Part shown: piece by piece, positions 9,566 to 23,366 of the stretch
How positions within the stretch are numbered: position 1 is the first letter of the stretch
How the letters are laid out: the number at the start of each line of letters is the position of its first letter
Assembly (NCBI RefSeq): GCF_047496725.1
Contig: NC_132984.1
Span: forward strand, 3,483,001 to 3,547,000
DNA from: Anoplolepis gracilipes
Lineage: Eukaryota; Arthropoda; Insecta; Hymenoptera; Formicidae
Direction: 5' to 3'
DNA: 64,000 nt
Notes under the pieces: generated by a model
The model's database searches: none
The model's input: the letters and a program-made list of their open reading frames with translations, nothing else
What the model was told of the DNA's origin: nothing
Program-made: the position numbers and the translations under genes

Positions 9566-12500
9566 CTATAAACAAACATTATTATTGATAAACAAAAATC
9601 CAAAAAGCAAAAAAACTTGCTTTCACGTTAGCATGCATCAAAAAAATTTAGAAAAACATATCTAGTTTCTATAATAAATCAAATTAATTAACGTTTCAGA
9701 TAGGCAACTATTCAAAATCAATAATCTATGTATCAAAAATAAATGTATAATTTTCAGAAGAATATAATTCTGATAATCATAAAAATATCGACAATAAAAT
9801 TTGCATTCTAACAACTTGTATTAACAGCAGAAATTTATATTATGATATTAGATTAGACTATTAATATTAACATTATATTAAAAACTTACTTCTGCCCTGT
9901 AAGGGACAAAGATTGCGCTGGCCAAATTCCCAGCAAGAGCACCGATAAAGTAGATTAAAGCAATGCGTAAAGATCCTGTCAGCTTTTCCAAATCTCTCAT
10001 CAGAAAATACTGGATCAGTAACGTAATTACCAAATGGACGATTCTGCAATATCAAATTAATAGGATAAATAAATTGATTTTATTCTCATGGAATTTATCG
10101 AGATTATCGATAAATTTCTCAGTCAGTTTTACTTTAATAAAGATGAATAAATGTTTATCGAATTTTTCGAGATAGATTTGTCGCGACAAATAAATCAATT
10201 TCGCGTCTATCAGGATCAATTTATTGGAAATAAATAAAACGGTATAAATTTTTTTTCTCTTTAGATTATAACTTAACCGGATGAATAAATTAGTTTTGTG
10301 CACAAGCTATGTACGACGGGACTGAATTTATTAAGATAAATGTAAAATCGATTTTGCTTCTTTAAAATAGATATCGGGATAAATATATGTAAATTCGTTT
10401 TTTATTTGTTGATTTTTTTATTACCCAGCGTGAAGGAAGATGGTAGTGAAGAGTCTGTAGAACTGGTCCGGCCATTCCGGATGCAGGAATGGTATCATCC
10501 CGCAGACGTCGTGCAGACACTCCACCTGCGAGCAAAGCGACGCCTCCTCGTGAAAGTAACCGTGGACGAAATCGCAGTACTCTTTCGTGGTAATCCGACA
10601 CATCCCGTGAATTCCGATGCAACACGGATGACCGATTATCTCGCAAACCATGTGTTCCGCCATCTTATCCTTGTAACGGCTGACGGGAAAGTTGCCGTTG
10701 CCTCGCTGACTTCCGTTTTTACTATCAAGAATTTTTACATTAATAATCTTCTCACTGTTTATTTATTCTTTGCAAACTATCTAATGGTATTCTATTACTT
10801 TCGATGATAAACGCGGTAGAAGAGGTAAAAAGACTTACCTGAAACGATGATTAAAGGGATTGGTCTTCCGGCAGATCGGCCATTTGGTAATGTCATCCGG
10901 CCACTCGTAAGGGGCGATGCTTGCCGGGGCGTCACAAAACTTTGGATCTAGTCCGCAAACGGATCCACTGATACGGCCACCGGGCCCACTGTCCCCAGGT
11001 CCCCACTTCTTCCAGGTCGAGATTGTGTTCTGCGAAATTTAACATGATTACAATTTAGCCTCGTTATCAATAAAAAAAATTCTAAAATTTATCAGATTAA
11101 AACATGCACGAATTAACAAGGTTTTGCGTATTTGTATTTGTTTGCAAAAGTGTATCGCGAAATAAATGTTAAATTGATAAGTAAAACAAAATATTTGTAT
11201 TTATATTTCTTTTCTGTATATTTAAAAAAATTAATCGGAATATTTGAGATTTAGCTACCAGTATCAGCCACAAAACTTGAGAAACTCAAAATTTCTCTCC
11301 GAGGATAGCTTCTTCCGAGAAAAAATGTAATTTGGGAAATAAGGTTCTATCGCCAAGTAAAATATTTTCAAGTAAAATATTTTCCTTTTACTAAATATCA
11401 ATATATATATATATTAATCTATGCTAACGTGCTTTCTAAAGATGTTTGATAATAAAGAAAAAGCACTTAATTCAAAAATTTAAATCTAACTTTTTAGCAA
11501 AACATTTACTTTAATTTACTTAATTACTTTTCTCTCTTCTTTAATTACTTTCAAAGTTATATATATTTAATTATTTCTTAAATATATATTTATGTATAAA
11601 TTTTAATTAGATTCTTTCTTATCATTATGAAACTGACTATCAATAATAAAAAGAAACACAGTGTGTTTATTCCCTTTAATTTCATTTAAGTGCTTTTTTG
11701 GAGCCAAGATATCGAAGTAAAAATTACATAATTTACCGTAACAGTGGATCTCAATCCCCGAACCTATTGGCGCGCATGAAAGAATATTACATTAACATGA
11801 ACACGGTTGTCAAGAGTCAAGGTTGTTATACAAGCCTTAATGATCGAGAAACTCACAGAGCAATCTGCTTTGCTGGATTGAACACAGCCGGAATCGTCGT
11901 TCCTGATGCAGCAAGCGGTATCCCGTTCTCTTTCCCGCCAAACGTCAATCTCCTTTAGGATCTTGATGTCCCGACGCATGCACGGCGCGAACTTGGCACC
12001 AAGGTGAATCAGATCCGCGGCCCTAGGACCCAGCCAAAAGTTCGCGGGTTCTTGATAGTCGACTTGTTGCAACGACAAACTCGTCACGAGAACCTGGACA
12101 GAAATCAATTATTTTTCAGTCGCTATTTGATACTGATTTACAAAGTTTCTAATCATCCTTACTATTACCTTTACCAAATACTCAGAAACAACTTAATATT
12201 CCATGATTTAAAAAATTGCTAACGAGCTTCGCAAGAAAATAACTGAAATCAGTGGATAGTAATTTTTATTTTAATATTGCTCACCAGTCCTGATCGATGA
12301 TTGATATCCATCCCAACAGGACCAAATCCATAACACGCCAGCGATATTATCAGAATCAATACTTGCACAGTAGTGATCCAGTACGTGAAATATGGTCGGT
12401 GATCCTCAAAATCGTCCAACTGCTTCTTTACATCCGGTTTGTGCGCGACGCTTTTCCGAAAAGATCGTCTGGAACAAGAAGAAGAACTTTAAATGACGTT

Positions 12501-15500
12501 CTATCTCCTTTATAATGTGTTTAATACAATCTTGATATTCGAGGGAAATCGTCATTTCCGAGAAGTTATTATAAAGTTATTATGATGTTATTAGATACAT
12601 AAAGTATCAATTTGTGAAACAATAATAAATATAATAAATCCTTTGAAGTTCGGAGCTAAAGATTACGATAATAGCTCGATAATTAGTAAGATCTGTGTTT
12701 TCGATGTAAAGTCTCTTCATTTAAAATGCAACTTATAAAATACGAATTTACTTTTCCAACTTTTGTTTTGTACCTCGCAGTCAATTAATATCGCCGATAA
12801 TCGTTTTCCAATTAAGGGATATTTACTTTCGCAAGAATCATTAATTAATTATAACTTATTGTTAGTCAATTAAAGCAAAACTTTTGACTTAAATCCTATA
12901 AAGATTAAAGTATAAAGCGTACCCAAAGAAGCGACCGACAATGCCCATTCCGTATCTCCGCCGATTGCTGTTGTCGAAAACACGATCGATCGTGCTGCGG
13001 GAGATCCTCGTGCCCCCGGCTATCTCCCTGCGGAGAGTCACCCCCTCCTCCTGCGGCAACCTCGTACCCTCCGTCGGAGGCGCATCGTACTTCGACCTGC
13101 TCCAACTTGTCTTTCTGTAATCTCATTCTCGTTATACACGCTTGCAAGTTTGTCGGAGGACAACGACAAATCTATTTTGCAAATTGCTTTTGCGTAAAAC
13201 AAGTAGATTTCGCGATCTCTTGAAATGTCCAAACGTCGGCAGTTTTACGATTAATCGTCATCAAAAGCGGAAGAAATCTTACACTGCTTGAAAACTTATT
13301 TTTCATTTAATTTATCTTATTATTTCTACATCTCTGATGAAAGGAGATTTATATCTTCGACTTATTAATGAAAAATTAGTAGTACTTGAGAATTTTGCTT
13401 CTTAAACATAATAAAGAAATAAATTACATAAAAATATTTAAAAGAAATTAATCATTCGATAGTCCAATATTTTATAAAGATTATGATATTTAATCTCCTA
13501 AAGAACTTAACTAAAAATTAATGAAATTGAGCTTTCACCTGGAAATATAGTGGTCCCTCGTGATCGAACGGGGTCGTCTAACTTGTCCGTCGACCGTCGT
13601 CCTATCGTCCTTTTGTTGTACGAACCTGTGAACAGGGATCATTTAATTTAAGTCTCGTCGTTTAATTTATTCCAAAAATTATAACCGACTTATAATTTTC
13701 TTTCGGAAAATAATTCAATCTATTACGGATTTTTAAACTATATATGACGCTTCAAAAACCCTTCCCAGTCTTCTGGACCGGGAAACCTACCCGACCAAAT
13801 CTTCGGAAGTAATCCCTTCGCGATCCTGCGCGTTGTCGAGGATATCCGCGATCTTGGCGCCGACCTCCTCGTCCTTGACCAATCCACCAGGGGCCTGATC
13901 GATCTGCGATGTTTGCTGCGACTGTTGAGACGCTGGAGCAGGCGGAAGGGGCGGCGGGGGCGGTGGGGGCCTCTCGAAGAAAGACTGCTCCTCGTCCAGG
14001 CCGCTGTCAGGATACGATACTCCTTCTGTCCTTGATAGATATGCGAGCGTGCTCGGCGGGAAGCTGCGCGACTCCAGATGCGATTGCGAGCGGTCACGGG
14101 GACGCTGCCTCGTCAACGACTAGCAAACAGACAGACGTGCTTCAATCTAATGGCATTATACGATATTTGTACTTGCGGAGACAAGTATGCACTGAGATTG
14201 CAGGATTCTTCCATCTTTTCGCTCCAAAAATATCAAATCCCATATCGTTTCGAGCGAAAATCTAAGATTCTAATACTAAACCAATACTAACAAGGGAATC
14301 TTTTAAATCCGAAAATTCTGATTTTAATGAAACTTTATATACATGCAGGGGAGACAAATAGATGAATTTAGGAATTTTCAGCTGCTGCCAAAAACGATTT
14401 TAACGGGTGGTTTCACCCCTTACATGTAGACCAGTTTTTTGTTTTCTCTATATATTTCGAATATTATTTGAAATACCATGAAATATTGTATAAAAGTTTT
14501 ATAGTAAAAATATCTCTACGTATTTAAGTATATTAATAAAATTTTGAACAAATAATTGTTTAATTTCAATTTCCTTCAACAATTATTTTTGAATAAAGTA
14601 AGTAAGATTAAGCAGACTTGTACATGTGTAAAGAGAAAATTATGAAAACTAAATAAATTAAATAAATAATGAAAAAGGAAAAAGAGAGAGCATTGAGATC
14701 CTAAAATTCCTAAAAAATATAAAATTGAAAATCTTTGACGATCGTCCTTATAAAAAATAATATAACGCTCTTTAAGATCTCTTGCGAAAAAGAAAAAAAA
14801 ATAATAAATACTTGCGCTAAAATTTACGCTGAAAATTTCGCTTAAATACTTCGTTTTTTGTGTTTCATGAAAAAATATTTTTAAAGAATTTTATTTCATG
14901 GAAAAAAATAAGAACGTTCAATACCAATTTAACGCCTACCGGAATTACATAATAATATAATACACGTGTATTGCCATTAAATAATCTATAATTTCCAGGG
15001 TTGGGAAGTAACGCGTTACTTTTTTTTAGTAACGAAATGATAAACGGTGTTACTATTTTTTTTCTGTAACTATAGCGGTAACGAATTTAACAGTTACTTT
15101 TATCGTTACTTTTTATATATAGAACCTATTTATGACATATTTTCTATTTTCGTATATTCAATCTTCAATTGTCAACAAATATTCATATAGATCCGTATTT
15201 AGAACATGCTAACATCTTTGTAAGTATGTAATTATGAGAGTATACAAAAAATATATCGTGTATTTGACTATAATGCAAACTAAAATTTTTTTATTTATAC
15301 TTTGAGTGTTTTAAAATTTTTCCCCTATTATTTATGGTTTTACAAACTGAAAATAAAAACTTTATTGATTTTAATTAATTTTTTAAATAAAATATATTAC
15401 AAAAGTATATTTTTCATTTAATTTTTACTCTTAAAAAAGTAACGAATAGTTACTTTTGGTAATAAGTAACAAATAACGATAACCAGTCACTTTTTGAAAG

Positions 15501-18500
15501 TAACTTTCCCATCCGGGATAATTTCTAGAAAATATCGAAAAATTCGCCAGAGAGGAAAGTGCGATTTACGATCGTACACTGATAACGATTAGAAATCAAA
15601 ATATATATACGTTGAAGGAATCGACGTTGAAATACCGTGGCTAATACCTCGCCGCCACACCCGAGTTACGATGCCGATATCGCTAATAAACTGTCGGTGC
15701 TGTCGAAAGCACGCTCAGGCGCGGTTACCGCCCGACCGGCCGTCCACTGGCTGGCATCTACTACTGGCTGCTAACAACCAGTAGTAAGTGCCAGGCATCC
15801 GGCAGCCGATCACCCCTCGTGTCTCACCAAGCACTCCCCCGCTAGCTATCCCAACGAAACTTTGCAAAACTAACCGCGTTAAACGGCAGTTTAGCCTGCC
15901 AACTTCCGATATTGTTTCTTCGGATGTTGCGGCCTTCGGTTAACGAGACGTCTTCCTCCAAGTTTATACGGTGTCCGTAACAAACGAGTAAAACTTTAGT
16001 GCGTAATAATATTTTCTTATTAAGGAAAAGAAATTTATCAAGTTGAGTAACATGACATAACATTTTGAAAATATCATCGAACTTGTTTTGTAGAGCGATT
16101 TCGTAGAAGAATTCTTTTTCTCTTTTTTATTTCTTCAAAGAAAACATATTTAGGCACGCATTTTTCAAAATACACCGTTTAATTGCGGGGACAACGATTA
16201 ACGACTGAGAATCGAGCCGCGACAATATAAAAGCCGATCGAAAGGGCTCGATACGGAGCAATAAACAAGATAAATGTTAATTCCACGCAAGCCGTGCGCG
16301 AAATTAAATTCCGTCGAATTTTATAGAGGCGTAGACCTGCTTCTCTGGAATTTTTCCACTTTAACGGGCCCGTTATTATTACAAAAGAAAACATGCACCT
16401 CATCTCGGTTCGCTATCTTCATCCGTGCTAAATATCTTAAATTTATAGAAATTCTTTGACATTTAAAAAAACATATATTTTTGAAAAATATCTATATTAA
16501 TACTTCGTTAAATATGTCGAAAAAAATTGATAGTATTTTAATTTTAATTATTTCTCATACTTTATCTCCTTTTTAATTAATTACAAAAAGAATTATAAAA
16601 ATTCATTAAATTTTAATAACTAAGAGTATTATATTTATATTTTTAATTTATTTTTCAGAGACAATATACACGATACAATTAATTATATTTTAAATAAAGC
16701 CATATTGCATGCCTTTAGAAAATTAAATTAAAATATATTCCGCGCACAAAAGTGAGATGATGATTATCAATTTGTCGTTGGAAGAGTTCGAAAAGGAGAC
16801 GAGGGAGAAAAAAAGAAAAAACATTTATGGAGAAACTGATTTGCAAAAATTCGATCGGCAATAATTCGAGAGTTTATTAATCCGTTTCGAAGTTATTATT
16901 GAATAACATTATTGGCCGGCCATTAATATCGATCAATGATGATGGGTAAACGCGTAATGAGTATTTACTGGGAAATCCATCATTTCACGAGCGTGTAATT
17001 AAACGCAGATCAGCATAATCCGGCATTAACGACTACTGCTGGATCGCGCAGCAACAACTTTCAAACGATTATACAGCTATCGTATATCGATTCCACTGGG
17101 CCTCACAGACCTTGTTGAAATTTAATAGGACAAAAGTGTCACCGAGCAAAGGAAATATTTATATGCAATACCCGAGTGAAAGGCAGACAGAAATTTCTAT
17201 CGATCATTAAAAAAATACAGTTTTGTTCAAGCAATTAATTAATTCGAGAATCAAAGACAAGATCAATATCTCTTTCTCTTACGAAGGAAAAAAAAAGAAA
17301 GACTTTTTCTTTATTTATCTCTCGCGTAAATGTAATAATGCGCGCGACTCGTTGTTTCCACGAAATTAAAAAGGAAAATGAAACAGAAGAGACGGAGAGA
17401 GGCACCGCAAGCGCGTCACGCGCGTAACGAAGTGTTTTAAATCTTAGGACGGCGTGTAACGAAGGGAGTAGATTACCCTCGTAACTCGCCCTTTATGCGT
17501 TCCGCTCAAGGGACGTAATTAATGGCGGCCGGTGCATGCGTTTTTACACGCGAATTTTTATTAAAATCCACATCCTATGGGCGCGCGCCGCGCGCTGTAA
17601 TAAGAATACAGTAGTACCATCTGTTAACGAAAATCTAATAAACCTCATTATTACATAAAATCGACATTATATTAATTAGAGAATGCGTGCGTGAGGGCGT
17701 AATGTCCGCGGCAGCTGTGTTCTTCGAACTAGTTTATTGTGACTGTTTTTGCCCGACTATTATGCACATATATCATAGTGAAATAGAGGATGCAATTGTT
17801 TTCAACAACGACAACAATGTATAATTTATTAACGATCGGATAAAGTAACTACGATTTAATTGACAGCTACATTAGTAGCAAAAAATAATATAAAAAAAAT
17901 AATGAATAGAAAATATTTATTACGTTAATAGGGAAAATTGACAGCTACATTGGTTCCCAAAGATATTGTGCTTGAAAAATAAAAATAATATAAAAAAATA
18001 ATTAATAGAAAATATATTTATTTACGTTAATAAGGGGAAATCTCTGCACTTTGTCTCTAAATATTATGAACGAATGTGCGCGATAAAATGTGTTTGTGCA
18101 GAGCTTTTGTTTCAGATTTATCTGTGCTAAAAAGAGCCTTTTGAAACGGTTTTAAGCAACGTAGTTCGCGTTTCCGCTTAATAAATTTTGTTATTGCGAG
18201 AACACAATCGCGGGAATCGCGAAATTGTGATTCGATCGCGCGGAACGGGTCGCGCCGAAATTAATTTGTGTTTCCCGTTTTTCGGATTTTATCTTCGTCG
18301 GCATTTTACACTCGGCTCTCTCAAGGAAAAAAAAGATGTTTCGAGCAAAATATAAAAATTTAAAAGTAAAATATTCAAACAATAAATCATATAAGAAAAG
18401 AAATTATAAGAATATTATATTATTACATATGCCTTTGGATTCTAAATGGAATATCAATCAGCTATAAAATATCGCAACTTGTATAGATTAATTTTTTAAG

Positions 18501-21500
18501 AAACAACATAAATTAAACATTAGTGTATAAAAAATAATTTTTATAAAAAAAAAAAAAAAAAAAAAAAAAAGAAATTATAATCTGTATTACTAGGTGTCAT
18601 ATTGGATTTTGGGCAGAATCAATCGGCTACAAAATAATTAAAGCTATAATCGCGACTTATATAAAATAATTTTTTAATAACGAATAATAGGCATCCGGTG
18701 ATATGGCTTGTAAAAAAAGTATCTTTCGAAAAATCATTCAAGTTATTAACGTAAATTGACACGGATACTCAAAGCAGAATATTTGATTGCGCAACACAAT
18801 TACGAATTATTCACGATCGTGAATATTTTCGGTTCAATTTGGAAACGTGACTGCGAGACACAATGCTTTCTGGGTCGCTTGCGTGAAATATTTTAACGGC
18901 TCATCGTGTATACGAAAGAGAAACACACTTTCCTCCGGCGATACATGCTCCAGGCATTGTCCGGCTAGTTCAAGTTAAGTGGTAAGTTTTGAAATACGAC
19001 CAGCCCCGCGCGCGTTTGCAGCACATGAAGAATGCATTGCGCAATGCGTATATACATACGTGTACGTACATACAACAGCCGCTCGATATATTCAACCATG
19101 GCCGATCGAAACACGCCGCAAAAAAATACAAACTCGCAAACTTGTTTCCAAATATAATCGACAAAACATCGCTGAAATTTTAATCCAAGATTATAAATAA
19201 TTCAATTTGCGAAATCTGTTTTTTTTTGTCATTACTGGTCTTTTGACTTTAAAATTAATATTTTCCCTACCCTTTAAAAGTGACAAAACTAAAGTTAAAG
19301 AACGAATCCACTTAAAAAATGGTTAAAATAACGAAATCTTTTCGCTTTTCGTTCGATTTTATATAGTATGTATTTTCGATATGAAATACTCACAAATATT
19401 ACGCGGCGTAACATCTCTAAAATAATCGGGGCTAGTAAAATACTTGAATAATTCAAAGGTAAATTTTGTCTTAGCTCGGCGAGTGCAAAGTTTGCATGGC
19501 CGGAAATAAGCCCTTCTGGCGTAAACTAAAACCAAAGTTACGTAATGGGGCGACGGGCGTACGGGTCGCTCCACTTTTATGACCGGAATTACTCTCTACT
19601 TTGGCTAATCTAAACTTTAAAGTTAATGTAACGTAATTCAGCAAAAAGGTGGTTTACACCCGGCCGGCTAATTACGTTGCATCGATTCGTCTCGTGATCT
19701 TATAGTAAAAATTCATTCACGGATTTAACGAGCCCTTTCGACGATCTTGACGCGAAAAATTCTACACACACTATAGGCAATACTATCAAATGAACAAAAT
19801 AGCTAATGAGAAATGTCAAAACGTATTTCATAAAAAAAAAATTATTAAAATTGATTTAAAGTATAATTAAAATGCAGAATTAAAAGTGGACTCACCTCGA
19901 CGATGTAATGAAGACCCGACAGCGTCATCCTCGCTACAGAATCTTTCCTTCGTACCGGTTGCTGCCATCGTCTGAGAGTGACACTCTGTAAACATTTAAA
20001 AATGTATTTTTTTTTGCCATAATTCCTCCAAATCCTTAATTTTTTCTAGTAATATATTAACCCTCAAACTGAACACGTTTTTTTGGCACCGTAATCCTGA
20101 ACGCGTGGGTAGCTGGAGTCCGAGTTAATTTTTGTACTCTAAAATTACTTAAAAAATTCTAAAAAAATTTACACATCTTCTTTTAAGTTTAAACTAAACG
20201 TTTATGTAGTAGAGTTGAAGAAAAAATATTTTTAAATACTATATTTTGTTATGTGTTAGATCAAGATTTGGAAACACAGATGTTTTATATAAAAATTTGA
20301 AAAAATAATTTTGAACAAAAAGACTTCCAGGAATTTTTAGTTCAAAATTTACGAAAAAAATACTATATGTCCACGATTTAAAAAAAATATAATTATTTGA
20401 ATGATCAAAAATGCGTAATATTCAGGTATAAAAAAATGTGTTTTTTCTAAGGAAAAAATTTTTTTTAATCTTCTGGTAATTTATTTGAAAGAAAAGTGAA
20501 AACAAAATGTAATTTACATTACAATCTACAGTATAAATTGATTAATACATACAACCCCTGTTGTTGCTCGTTATCATTAACAAAAGATACTTTTAGCATG
20601 AAAATAAGTAAACACAATAGAAATTAAAGCAATTTGTTTCTTTTTCAGGGAGATTATCATTGTAAATGTATAATTTATTTTTATGAAAAGCGATTAACAG
20701 CAAAAAAACAATATTTAAAAAAAAATTTACTTATTTACCCTTTCTTATTTAATATACATAAAGCGAATACGTGAGTCATTTGTGTTCGCTTCAGATTTAG
20801 ATTCGCCAGCACTTTGCACTGAATGAACTGTTTAAATTGTCCTTTCAGTTATAAGTCCCTTTTGACACAAGCTTTTTTTTGGATAAGTTTCCAACCTCGA
20901 GATTTTATTAATATTTTTTTAAAACAATAGATTAAAAATAGCATGGACACGAAAGACCCACGTGTTCAGTTTGAGAGAGAGAGAGAGAGGGTTAATATAA
21001 TAATATAATAATATATATTATTGTTCTCTTTGATTACTTGTCAAATTATTTGCAACAGCAGCCCGAAGCTCATAATTAATTCTTACATCTTAACTTCGTT
21101 CACAAATTAAATCGTCTTCTAAATTTAAATTAAAAATTGATTTAAGCTAAAAATTTCAAGTTTACTCCTCCAACATGATACCTCTTGATTTATTCAGCGC
21201 AATCCGTTTGTCGATTATAATGGGGTCATCGTTAATGATGATTGCAATCATGTTTAGAACCTATCCTCTCATGATATAATGCACTTACCTCCGGTGTCTC
21301 GGTCGTATCCGGTACGTCCCTGGTGATGTCCGGATCCGGGGGTTTGTGTTCCGGTAGCAGCGCGCCGTACTTCCTCGACGCCATACGTCGCCTTCGATCC
21401 AGCCATCTCTGCTTCTCCAGAGCCTCCGATTCCTCGTCGACTCCGAAGAACTGTGCTGTCTCGCGTCTAATATAACTGCAAGATTCGACAAAGTTTCACA

Positions 21501-23329
21501 TATCCGATCGCTCTTATCAGTGATTAATTAATTATTCTCTAATTTAATACTCGAAGACAACTCACTTTCGAATAGCCTCGGTGCGGCTTTGGTTCCTCCT
21601 GAGTCTCGGCCGTTGGGCTGCCGAGGTACTCGCCGAGGAGCTGCTGACCTGGACCATCGGCCGTGGAGGTGCGCTCGGCGCGGAGACGCTCCTGGCGATA
21701 CCGCTGCTGCTTCCGGTGGCGACGGAGACGCCGGAAGAGGCCGACGGCACGGTCGCCGACGCCGTCGTCACCGGTGTCGCCGTCGTTGCGGTAGAGGATG
21801 ACGCGACGCCCACCGGGTACATCCCGATACTCTGCGTTGCGTCACCCTCACCGGTCGTCGACGATACCGTCGAGGTGCCCGTTGTACCGGAACTCGGTGA
21901 TGGTTGCCTGAAAAAAAAAAAAAAAAATAGATGAGACGAGCGTTATTTATGTGGGTCATTTTGTGGAACCAGAGTTGCTGTAAATGAGAAGAAATTATTT
22001 ATTTTTAAACCGTGTCGAAGAGAGACAGTAGTACATATTTTTCGTCCCACAATGCAATATTAAGTAATATTGATTTATTTTTGAAATGCAGATATAAATA
22101 TCGCAGATCACTTCGCGACCGAATATTTAAATATTTCGAACACTGAATAACATCATCAATTTTAGAAAATTAGAATACCTCCCATTTTTCAATATTCCGC
22201 CAATTTATTCGGCAAAATTTATTCAGACATTCTATGTTAAAAAAAAAATATTGTATTTTTTTGTAAAAAAAAAAAAAAAAAAAAAAAAAGCTCTGTCTGT
22301 TGTATTCATTATCAGCTCAAGAGAGATTCAAAATTATAAATTATTTTTTACTTACATGATTAGCAAATTTTTATATTTATAAGATAAATAGAGAAAATGT
22401 GTATTTCGGAAAATATACGCACGACTTGAACGCAGGATGATTTATACTTGCGCAAAATAAAAAAGGAAAACTGCGTCGGGAATTTCCGCGATGCCACATT
22501 TTTCTCACGGCGGTGGCAGCTGCATCCCTCGCTTGCATTCATTTAGGCGGAGTGCAGTATATAAGGGAGGTGAAAGAGAAGAGAGTCGATATCGCGTCAA
22601 GCATCAAGGGTAATTAATGGCAAACCACCTCTTCTTAGGCGCGCTGTCGCCACTTCGCCTCAAACGCACGTGTCATGTTAGTTAATTTTTTCCCGGAAAA
22701 AAAGCGTGAATTTTTTTTTAATCTGACACAACGATAATCCCCCAAAAAATTAAATTGCACAGAAAATACAGTTAAGGTATTATTCACGGTCCAAGCGACT
22801 GAGCTTTGATAACTGCAACGCGAAAATGCGCAGAGCGCTCGATTAACCACGAATGATGAATCATCGCGAGAATTTGGCAAAGATATTGGAATAAGTAAAA
22901 ACTTTTGCACAAAATAAAAGAGATGAGATGGATATTTGCGAAATAGGAAATAGAGTGAGTGGACATTTAAATTTCCCGATGATAAATCTTCGAACGAAAA
23001 AGATGACTATTAGAGTAAGTTTCGAACGATATAGGAACGTCAAGTGTAAAAAGGGAACTTATGCCGAAGCGAAATTCGCTGAAAGAATGCCACGCCACGA
23101 AACTGTCTCATGAATAGATGAGGAGAGATAGAATTGAGGACTTCGCCGAGCTTGCAGCTTTCATGCAACTTGAATGCGCGGAAGAGTGCATCAAAAAAGC
23201 ACTGTTTTCAGATATGCCCGGGGAGAAGTTATAAACTCGCGATTAATGGAAATATATGTGTGCATATATCACATCGGAAAATAGACAAAAATATTTGACA
23301 TTTGGCATACTTTTTCTCGCATTCTCTCA

Positions 23330-23366
<37 letters not shown>

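Larger units (their letters stand above)
14120..19895 (-). other. iRhom intron 7 (5.8 kb)
   Basis: Bounded by gtgagt at 19895-19890 and tag at 14122-14120. It holds the palindrome-element fragment (14291-14580), the hAT-type element (14996-15517), a GC-rich island with a hairpin (15640-15860) and a local duplication (17859-18036). A homeobox-site-rich stretch (about 16880-17100, several ATTA/TAAT cores) could be an enhancer. Confidence 0.8.

Noticed and set aside
12905..13147. An 80-codon minus frame over iRhom exon 10
   Set aside because: It reads Gly/Gln-rich sequence. The third frame gives DRVFDNSNRR and joins exons 9 and 11 in phase.
21581..21934. A 117-codon plus frame opposite iRhom exon 5
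   Set aside because: It is antisense to a confirmed exon and ends in the lysines of the poly-A tract.
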